In this document: piece by piece, positions 1 to 6,035 of the stretch | How positions within the stretch are numbered: the first letter of the stretch is position 1 | Layout: each line of letters begins with the position of its first letter | Assembly: GCA_007131745.1 (NCBI GenBank) | Contig: SLPX01000195.1 | Coordinates: 1-14,942, forward strand | Direction: 5' to 3' | From: Myxococcales bacterium | GTDB taxonomy: Bacteria > Myxococcota > Polyangia > HGW-17 > SLPX01 | DNA: 14,942 bases | Position numbers and translations under genes: made by a program | Notes under the pieces: generated by a model | Told to the model about the DNA's origin: nothing | Database searches by the model: none | Seen by the model: the letters and a program-made list of their open reading frames with translations, nothing else

Positions 1-621
1 CATGGCCGCGGTTTTCGGACCCGCGGAAACAAGTATTTTGTCCACCGCGGGCACTGAAGTGTATTCAAGGGCGAGGGCTGCCATGGCCTCTTCCGGTGGA
101 AGTCTGTAAAACCTCGTGACTTCGGTCATGTATGCCGCGGCAAGGGTCAAGGCCGGGATTTCGCCATGGGTGTCCGGAGAAACGCACACGATTCGCTCTT
201 TTATTCCTGCCAACGCAGAAAAAACCGCCCATTCAACCAAGTGAGGCACTTGAAGTCCCGGTGTAGGAACCAGCACGAGCGCGGATGATCGCAGGGGCGT
301 TAGAGTTTGGGTTATTGTCCAGCCGGGGGTGGGACGATGCACGAAATTCTTGAGAGAGGAGAATTGTTTTCTGGCTCGTCCACCGGTTTGGCGGCAGGCG
401 AGTTCAAGCGCTCTGAATTGCGGGGTGGAAAGATCCCTCATGGATTCCTTCATTTCTTTCCGCGTGACAATCCACCCCGATGCTCCCAGTTTTTCAGTGC
501 TTTTTGCGAGCGCGCCGTCTTTCAATCGCTTGATTCTTCCGGCGATTTTTACCGCGGCTGCCGCGGCCGCGGCCGATGTGTGAAACAGGGTTTTTGGGGG
601 TGGGTTTTCCAGAATTTTCAA
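1..621 (-). CDS. hisD: Histidinol dehydrogenase family protein, divergent, N-terminal part (cut by window edge)
   Basis: The visible 207 residues match the N-terminal half of HisD, the NAD-dependent enzyme that oxidises histidinol to histidine in the last steps of histidine synthesis. Seen: a helical N-terminus with a run of seven alanines (about residues 16-22), a Rossmann-like stretch SSALVLVPTPG (about 111-121), then AVFSALAGIKERIVCVSP, a conserved-looking A-A-L-A motif and VDKI (about 194-197) in the HisD order. Odd: the family GGAQAIAAL segment reads LPPEEAMAAL, and GPGN after VDKI is replaced by a Ser-Ala-Gly-Pro sequence, so this may be a paralogue with altered or lost activity. The zinc and catalytic residues lie beyond the edge. 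The start is taken as TTG at 621, because AAGGGAG (630-636) sits 8 nt upstream; GTG at 654 is in frame but has no good ribosome site. No other his gene is visible. Confidence 0.68.
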   Translation of the reverse strand, partial: MKILENPPPKTLFHTSAAAAAAAVKIAGRIKRLKDGALAKSTEKLGASGWIVTRKEMKESMRDLSTPQFRALELACRQTGGRARKQFSSLKNFVHRPTPGWTITQTLTPLRSSALVLVPTPGLQVPHLVEWAVFSALAGIKERIVCVSPDTHGEIPALTLAAAYMTEVTRFYRLPPEEAMAALALEYTSVPAVDKILVSAGPKTAAM

Positions 622-743
622 GTGCAATTCTCCCTTGCAGGTTTCCTGACTCACCTTGAGAATGCTTCGATGGCAAGGGTTTCGTCAACTTTTTGATTTG
701 TCACTTGTGGGAAAAATTGGATTCAAACCTAATGGCGGTTTCG
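622..743. other. Short intergenic spacer with an 11-bp direct repeat
   Basis: Between the SUMF1-like gene and the hisD-like gene I see no terminator hairpin. The sequence GGTTTCGTCAA occurs at 678-688 and again at 737-747, the second copy overlapping the stop codon of the upstream gene. TGGC precedes both copies. Read on the minus strand each copy begins TTGACG, which resembles a -35 box, but no good -10 box lies 16-18 nt further on. Confidence 0.35.
630..636 (-). promoter_or_regulatory. Ribosome binding site deciding a TTG start
   Basis: AAGGGAG on the minus strand lies 8 nt before the TTG at 621 and favours that start over the in-frame GTG at 654 and the TTG at 627 (only 2 nt away). Confidence 0.5.
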
Positions 744-1841
744 TCAATGTTGTATCGCCGGGGAAATGCAACAACGCGTTCCGTAATACGTTGGTTCGCC
801 GCCGCCGCCTTCCGCGATGCAGGAAGTGGACTCGCCGGAAAGCGCTCCACTGCCTCCCATGAGCGTTCCTTCTTCCACCCATTCGGCCATGTTTCCGCTC
901 ATGTCGTAAATCCCGGTATCCGTGCGACATTCGGTCCAGGAACCGCTGCGCTGCACAGGAGGCGCTTCGCTGGAACCCGGTTTGGTCACGCACTTCGTGG
1001 GGTTGTACATTTCACCGTAGGGATACAAAAAATTCTTCTGACCCCTGCAAGCTTTTATCCACTCTTTTTTCGTGCAGAGACGTTTGCCCACTTTCGAGCA
1101 TAGTTTTTCTGCATCTTCGGAAACGGTAACGTTTACAGGTATGGCGGATTTCTTGTTGGGAAACTCGTAAACATCAATGCAAAAACCCTTTTGTGAGTCT
1201 CCGGTGGAAATCCATACCATTTCCGGGGGGCATTCGCCCGGCGGAAGTGGGATGTTTCGTCTTTGGATTTCGTGTCTGAGCCTTATCGATCTGGTTCTGC
1301 GCAGTATCTCTTTTTCACGCCTCTTTTCTTCTTTCTGCTTGTGAACCACCAGGACCGTGGATACGACTACCCCGCACAACAGGGTGCATGCTATTACGAT
1401 CCAAAGGAGTATCTTGCCTGTACGGTTCGATGATAACGAGGATTTCCCGGACACTGTTCGCGCTGCCGCGGTATTTACCCTTATTGTTCTATCCAAAACA
1501 GCGCTTTTTTTTCTATGTGGAGCTAGAGGGGGTGGTGGCGGCTGAGGATATACGCCGCCGATGCTGTCTTCCGGAAGAGATTCCAACTCGTTGATCGGTT
1601 TCGCCTTAAGTTCCCCGGCTGCAGCGATCGGCCTGTCTTTCATGGCTTCAGGATCGGGAGCGTCATGTCTTCTAGGTCGCCTGCGTCTTTTCGGAGGCAA
1701 TGGAAAAGGCCCTGGGGCCGGCTGCTCCGCCTTCCGAGTTCCGGGTGGTGGCAGCGATATCCGGGCTTTTCGGCCGGGCTTGACGTTTCGTCCATCGGGG
1801 GCGTTTAACGGACGGGGTGTAAAAGGGTCATTGTGACTCAT
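744..1841 (-). CDS. Single-pass membrane protein with SUMF1/FGE-fold (formylglycine-generating-enzyme-like) extracytoplasmic domain
   Basis: A 365-aa protein in three parts. Residues 1-140 are Pro/Arg-rich and probably disordered and cytoplasmic, with a KRRRRPRRH patch near 51-59 and a polyproline stretch near 100-106. A hydrophobic segment at about 144-167 should span the membrane. A charged linker leads to a SUMF1-like domain from about 200: GECPPEMVWI, FCIDVYEFP, KRLCTKKEW, YPYGE, the hallmark YDMSGNMAEWV (about 312-322) and a closing GTRCC. About ten cysteines in this domain suggest disulfides, so an oxidising periplasmic location. The strict catalytic cysteine context of true FGE is not evident, so a binding or structural role is more likely than sulfatase maturation. 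ATG at 1841 is chosen over TTG at 1868 because TTAGGA lies 5 nt upstream. Family fold is confident, function is not. Confidence 0.82.
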   Translation of the reverse strand: MSHNDPFTPRPLNAPDGRNVKPGRKARISLPPPGTRKAEQPAPGPFPLPPKRRRRPRRHDAPDPEAMKDRPIAAAGELKAKPINELESLPEDSIGGVYPQPPPPPLAPHRKKSAVLDRTIRVNTAAARTVSGKSSLSSNRTGKILLWIVIACTLLCGVVVSTVLVVHKQKEEKRREKEILRRTRSIRLRHEIQRRNIPLPPGECPPEMVWISTGDSQKGFCIDVYEFPNKKSAIPVNVTVSEDAEKLCSKVGKRLCTKKEWIKACRGQKNFLYPYGEMYNPTKCVTKPGSSEAPPVQRSGSWTECRTDTGIYDMSGNMAEWVEEGTLMGGSGALSGESTSCIAEGGGGEPTYYGTRCCISPAIQH

Positions 1842-1846
1842 ACAAA

Positions 1847-1852
1847 TCCTAA
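1847..1852 (-). promoter_or_regulatory. Ribosome binding site deciding the ATG at 1841
   Basis: TTAGGA on the minus strand, 5 nt before ATG. It supports the ATG at 1841 over the in-frame TTG at 1868, which has no purine-rich site before it. Confidence 0.5.
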
Positions 1853-1870
1853 GATTAGACTCCGACAAGA

Positions 1871-1891
1871 AACCGGAAGCTGAATCCGGTT
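1871..1891. terminator. 7-bp hairpin between the glycosyltransferase and SUMF1-like genes
   Basis: AACCGGA (1871-1877) pairs perfectly with TCCGGTT (1885-1891) around a 7-nt loop. On the minus strand the stem runs into TTTCTTGT, a short T-rich tail, so it could be a weak terminator for the glycosyltransferase or a leader hairpin in the 5' UTR of the SUMF1-like gene. A strong U-tract is absent. Confidence 0.35.
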
Positions 1892-1939
1892 ACAGGGCCG
1901 CGGCTTCTAATTTAAGGGCCGGACCGGAACGTAACATCC

Positions 1940-1968
1940 AAAATAACATTCCATTCCTACGATGACAA
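1940..1968 (-). promoter_or_regulatory. Possible sigma70-type promoter for the SUMF1-like gene
   Basis: On the minus strand TTGTCA (1963-1968, 5/6 to consensus) is separated by exactly 17 nt from TATTTT (1940-1945, 4/6). This would start transcription near 1933 and give a 5' UTR of about 90 nt holding the 1871-1891 hairpin. Sequence match only. Confidence 0.38.
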
Positions 1969-2021
1969 CATAAGAAGGATGCATAGAGTGAGACATCCAT
2001 TGATTTGTTTTTGAATCGGCC

Positions 2022-4385
2022 CTAACGGGTTTTACACAGGTAAACGGTGAGCGGAGGCCATGACCTTTCTTTTTTGCATTTTTTTTCCACGATACGGGTG
2101 AGTTCGGGGTTCGGAAACCTGTCTGTCCGGACATACCTGAAGGATTTTGTTTTTCGGAAGATCGAATGGAATCTTTGGATCGCTGTTTTTTCCCAGCCGT
2201 GCTCCATGCTTCCCATTGCGGTCAACGCATAGAGTTCCCTATCTCGGTGGCTGCAATGAACCGGCATGGAGGGGGTGAATCGACATGTACGATACCCTTT
2301 CACCGGGTCATCGAATGTGTAATAGAGAAGAATCGTGTGCAGGCAATCCGGATCGGTTACGATCGTCTTTGGTCCGGATCTCATGAATTCTCCCGCTCGC
2401 GAAAATGCATCATTGCGCCTGTAAAGGGTTTGTTCGGACACTTCTGAATGGAGCCGCATTCCGTGTGCCAGTGCGGCGTAGAGTCCGAGTGCCCCGGACA
2501 AACCGACGAAAAACGCTTTGTGCAGCGGGAGACCGATCGTTTTGTGGGATAGGCGTCGGGGTTTGGAAACCGGGGATACGGCCTGATCGGGCAATCCCAT
2601 GGAGCCTGCGGTCAGGAGAGCCGCAAAGATCGGGAGCAGGAAGACGAGATAATAAGCGTTTAAGCGCAGCCAAAGGACTCCTATTCCCAGGAAGAGTATC
2701 CCCCCGGAGGTCAACACCGAGGTGAAAAAGGCTTTTGGTCTGTGTTCGGTTTTCGACATCCATCGTATTGCGCCGGCGGCTGCGAGAAAGAAAACCACTA
2801 AAGCGGTCGAGGTTGAAGATGCCAGCAGTTCGACCCATACTTCCCACAGTTGAAGAGGGGTTTTATCGCCCCAGATGTGAAGCGGGAATTCCCGGGCGGT
2901 TGTCCTGGTGACGAAATCCGCGGCGATTGCTTTGAATCCGCTCCAAAGAACCGGCGCAGCGAGAAGAGCGATCACTGGAAAGGTCCTGAGGACGGCCTTC
3001 CCTTGCGGTTTCCGCTTGTAGATGAGAGCGGTCAGCAGGTGGGCGGCAACTACGCCGGGTGCTAGATAGTAGCTCCAGAGCATGGCGGTTTCCAAGAATA
3101 TCCATAGTATCAACAATTTGAATGAGGATTCATTGTATCGCGGGAAAATTTTGCCTGCTGTTGTTCGGACAATCTCAACAAAACCTTTTTGCTGTTCGGG
3201 TAGAGCCGGTTTTTGTATTCCGTCTTCAGATTCGCTTTCCATGAGAAGGAAGAATACATGTGAGGACGCAAGGCAAAGAAAAGTGAACAATGTGATGTCG
3301 GAAACATCTCCCGCGTGGCGGAGAAACGGAACTGAAAACGCGGCAAATGCTGTTGCAGTGAGACTTCTGAATCCGCCGAAAGATCGACGCAGAAAGAAAA
3401 AAAGCATTGCAATTGATGCAATGCCGAACAGAGCGGCCGGAAGACGCATGATCCATTCATTCGGTCCCAGCAGGTGAAATGGCGATAGTATAAGGTAAAA
3501 AAGAGGGGGGTGTCTGGAATCCGGGTAATCATGTGTGATGATCCTCCCGAGTTCCAGGCTGCCGAAAAAGACCCGCTGGGTCATGTAATCGGCGTCAAAG
3601 GGAGCGTAGAGCGAAGATGCAAGGATTAAGGCCGAACCTACCATGATCGCAAACAGGAAGGGCAGTGGGCGGCGATCAAAGAATGATTCGATGTTTTTAA
3701 GCAAAGCGTATGCCTTGGATCGGGTCGTCGTGACAAAAAGAAGCATGAACAGGCAGGCCGGAATCAGGATTGAAACAAGCCCCGCTTTTGGTTGGAGCGT
3801 TGACTTTCCGCGCTGTGATTCGGATACGGGCGGCGTGAACCTGCCGAGTCGCAGACCGTGATCGTCGTTTTTCTCAAGCCGCGAGCAAAGGGCCTTCATG
3901 GCGACGGAAATATTTTCGGGTGTTGTTGTTTTGCCTCTCGTCCCCCGCAGATAGACGACGTTGAAACTTTCGGTGCGGCAAAACGCGCCGGCTGATTCAT
4001 CGCGCGCGGTCAGGCGGACCTCGAGCAGGTCTTGGTCAAACGTTGATTCGAGTTTCAGAAGGATGGCTCCCGGAGTCGAAAGGTCGATTTCTTGCAGAGT
4101 GTACTCGCCGAAAAGATGTTTATCATCCCCTTGTCCTTGGCCGGCGAGCAGTCGCCGCACTCTTCCAACCGTGAGCCTTGTGTCTCCCCGCGCAGCGGAT
4201 GGTGTTCCAAAACCGGCGAAGAATATCAATGCCGCCCAAAGCGCAAACACCGCCGGACCGGCGCGGTGAAAGATGTATGAAAAGCGCTCACGCGAATGAG
4301 CGGTTGATCCGAGGCCGGTCGGGTAATATGAGCGAATCGGTTTCACGGCATTATGATAATTGGATATACCGGGCGTGAAAAGCAC
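2022..4385 (-). CDS. GT-C membrane glycosyltransferase (GT39/ArnT-like) with extra exported N-terminal domain
   Basis: A 787-aa multipass protein, probably transferring sugar from a polyprenyl-phosphate donor on the periplasmic face. After a hydrophobic segment (about 46-60) comes an exported-looking domain (about 65-195, two cysteines). A second membrane segment (about 201-220) precedes the GT-C core: an acidic motif DADYMTQ (264-270), then HDYPDSRHPPLFY (285-297), typical of the first periplasmic loop of GT39/ArnT enzymes, followed by about ten hydrophobic helices to about 645. A soluble C-terminal domain (about 650-787) contains SGPKTIVTDPDC. The extra N-terminal domain is unusual. The start is uncertain: GTG at 4385 gives the longest form, while GTG at 4346 and GTG at 4250 (immediately before the signal-like helix) are alternatives; none has a clear ribosome site. 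It is divergent from the flippase and amidotransferase genes, fitting a surface-glycan role. Acceptor and sugar are unknown. Confidence 0.85.
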   Translation of the reverse strand: MLFTPGISNYHNAVKPIRSYYPTGLGSTAHSRERFSYIFHRAGPAVFALWAALIFFAGFGTPSAARGDTRLTVGRVRRLLAGQGQGDDKHLFGEYTLQEIDLSTPGAILLKLESTFDQDLLEVRLTARDESAGAFCRTESFNVVYLRGTRGKTTTPENISVAMKALCSRLEKNDDHGLRLGRFTPPVSESQRGKSTLQPKAGLVSILIPACLFMLLFVTTTRSKAYALLKNIESFFDRRPLPFLFAIMVGSALILASSLYAPFDADYMTQRVFFGSLELGRIITHDYPDSRHPPLFYLILSPFHLLGPNEWIMRLPAALFGIASIAMLFFFLRRSFGGFRSLTATAFAAFSVPFLRHAGDVSDITLFTFLCLASSHVFFLLMESESEDGIQKPALPEQQKGFVEIVRTTAGKIFPRYNESSFKLLILWIFLETAMLWSYYLAPGVVAAHLLTALIYKRKPQGKAVLRTFPVIALLAAPVLWSGFKAIAADFVTRTTAREFPLHIWGDKTPLQLWEVWVELLASSTSTALVVFFLAAAGAIRWMSKTEHRPKAFFTSVLTSGGILFLGIGVLWLRLNAYYLVFLLPIFAALLTAGSMGLPDQAVSPVSKPRRLSHKTIGLPLHKAFFVGLSGALGLYAALAHGMRLHSEVSEQTLYRRNDAFSRAGEFMRSGPKTIVTDPDCLHTILLYYTFDDPVKGYRTCRFTPSMPVHCSHRDRELYALTAMGSMEHGWEKTAIQRFHSIFRKTKSFRYVRTDRFPNPELTRIVEKKCKKERSWPPLTVYLCKTR

Positions 4386-4560
4386 GTATTGAAAACTAAA
4401 ACAAGAGGAGTAGCTTTGATGATATGCGCAATCGGCGTGGAAAAAAACCGATGAGTTTTGCCGGGTTTTATGAGCGTGCGTGTGTTATACATTTTCGGTG
4501 TTAATCAGTAGTCTGGAAGGTATATGCAGTTGTATACATTTATTTACAGGTACATGATTC
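4386..4560. other. Divergent intergenic region between glycosyltransferase and flippase
   Basis: Both flanking genes must be transcribed outward from here. TATACATTT occurs twice (4486-4494 and 4533-4541); either copy could serve as a plus-strand -10 element, but no matching -35 box is well placed. The second lies in the perfect palindrome TGTATACA (4531-4538), a possible operator. A weak 5-bp hairpin, ATCGG with CCGAT, spans about 4430-4452. No open reading frame or RNA gene is seen. Confidence 0.3.
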
Positions 4561-6030
4561 ATGGCTGATGATCGTCCGTTCGCTTCACGAGTGGCCCGGG
4601 CTTTTGCCTTTTCAGGAGTGGGAAACATATTTGCTAAGGGGATGTTTTTTGTCAGTTTGCTGATTGTATTGAGGCTGATGGACACAGCTGATTTCGGTGT
4701 TGCAAGTATTGTACTTGCTGTTTTCGCAATCACGGAGGCATTCAACGAACTCGGTTTGGGTGTAGCGCTGATACAGCGAAAGGAGACGAGCCGCGAGGAA
4801 ATCGATGCTCTTTTTTGGATTTCCATGGGGCTGAGCACGTTCATTTATGTCGTTATACTGCTAGGTGCTCCCCTGTTAGCCTCTTTTTATGATCAACAAC
4901 AGCTTACCCCCCTGCTGCGGGTCTACGGATTGATCCTGATCATGTTTCCCTTTTATTTCATCTCCCGCAACCTCTTGATGAAAGAACTCGCGTTCGGGAA
5001 GCTGGCCGTGGCGGACAATCTCTCCTTGGCAAGTGCGAGCGTGACGATGATAGTTTTGGGTTATCATGGGTATGGTCCATGGGCGATCATTGCAGGCGAT
5101 CTTGTACACCGGTTCGGGAGACTGGTTTTTTACAATGCTTTTCATCCGTATTTTCCGAGATTCAGAACCTCTTTCAGCCGTATAGGGGGGATGGTTCGTT
5201 TTGGGATCTACGTCACCGGCTCGCGGTTACTGTATAATTTTTATATCCACGCGGATTACTTGATAGTGGGAAAAGTTTTCGGCGCGGAAGTGCTGGGCAT
5301 ATACACTCTAGCCTATCGGATCGTTTCAGATCCGGTGAAAACACTTGCAATGATCACGAACCAGGTGGCTTATCCCGCTTTTTCAACTCTTCAAAATGAC
5401 ACCGAACGGTTGAGACGCTATTTCTACACCATTACCCGGTTTACGATGATGATAATCGGCACCATTCTCCTGGTCATAGCCGTTTTCGTGGATTGGCTGC
5501 TCGAGATAGGTGGGTATGACCAATACATGGGGGCCGTTTCCTTGGTAAGGATCCTTGCGTTTGTCGGGTTGGTGCGTTGTGTTGCGCCTCTGGTTCCCCA
5601 ACTTCTGAATGCCGTGGACAAGGCGAAGCTGAATTTCATGTACAGTCTTGCTACCGCAGTAGTCATGCCGGTTGCTTTTCTTGTCGGCGCACAGTTCAGC
5701 TTTACCGGTGTGGCGGTGAGTTGGGTTGTTGCATATCCATTCGTGGTGCTTGTGCTTTTTGCCTTCGGCGCCCGAATTCTGGATGTGAAGCTGCCCTTTT
5801 TCGTGATCAAATCATTCAGCGGTATCCTCAGGCTGCTTCCCATTGCATTTGTGGTTGTATTTCTGCGCCTGGTTCTGGATGGATTGTATCAAAGCATGCC
5901 GTATGCAGCGGTGGGAGGGGCGGTTTTGTCATCTCTGGTTTTCGGCGCAGGGGTTGTTTTGTTGACCGAGCGCAAGACGTTCAAGACGGTTTTTAGACGG
6001 GGCAATGCCGATGAAAACCGGGAGAGCTGA
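4561..6030 (+). CDS. Wzx-type polysaccharide flippase (MOP/PST family)
   Basis: A 489-aa integral membrane protein of the PST/WzxC branch of the MOP flippase superfamily, which moves lipid-linked oligosaccharides or exopolysaccharide repeat units across the inner membrane. The N-terminus FSGVGNIFAKGMFFVSLLIV, then LMDTADFGVASIVLAVFAI and FNELGLGVALIQRKE, is the typical first two helices of this family. Further hallmarks are the middle segment VFGAEVLGIYTLAYRIVSDP and QVAYPAFSTLQND around residues 240-285. About 12-14 hydrophobic helices run to the C-terminus, and the length is normal for the family. The only ribosome site before ATG is a weak AGG 10 nt upstream. The amidotransferase gene starts 5 nt after its stop, so the two are almost certainly one operon. 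Substrate cannot be read from sequence. Confidence 0.92.
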   Translation: MADDRPFASRVARAFAFSGVGNIFAKGMFFVSLLIVLRLMDTADFGVASIVLAVFAITEAFNELGLGVALIQRKETSREEIDALFWISMGLSTFIYVVILLGAPLLASFYDQQQLTPLLRVYGLILIMFPFYFISRNLLMKELAFGKLAVADNLSLASASVTMIVLGYHGYGPWAIIAGDLVHRFGRLVFYNAFHPYFPRFRTSFSRIGGMVRFGIYVTGSRLLYNFYIHADYLIVGKVFGAEVLGIYTLAYRIVSDPVKTLAMITNQVAYPAFSTLQNDTERLRRYFYTITRFTMMIIGTILLVIAVFVDWLLEIGGYDQYMGAVSLVRILAFVGLVRCVAPLVPQLLNAVDKAKLNFMYSLATAVVMPVAFLVGAQFSFTGVAVSWVVAYPFVVLVLFAFGARILDVKLPFFVIKSFSGILRLLPIAFVVVFLRLVLDGLYQSMPYAAVGGAVLSSLVFGAGVVLLTERKTFKTVFRRGNADENRES

Positions 6031-6035
6031 GTTAC

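Noticed and set aside
307..1103. Plus-strand open frames over the hisD-like and SUMF1-like genes
   Set aside because: Family motifs are on the minus strand. The plus frames are Phe/Arg-rich and lack any known domain.
744..1841. Active formylglycine-generating enzyme for sulfatase maturation
   Set aside because: Although the fold motif YDMSGNMAEW is present, the closing segment and cysteine pattern do not match the usual active-site pair, and no sulfatase gene is near.
2410..3532. Several open frames of 70-145 codons in other frames of the glycosyltransferase gene
   Set aside because: The GT-C frame has coherent transmembrane helices and motifs throughout. The others are Arg/Ser-rich shadows.
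5424..5843. Minus-strand open frame of 139 codons inside the flippase gene
   Set aside because: Ser/Thr-rich antisense translation of membrane helices, a common artefact.
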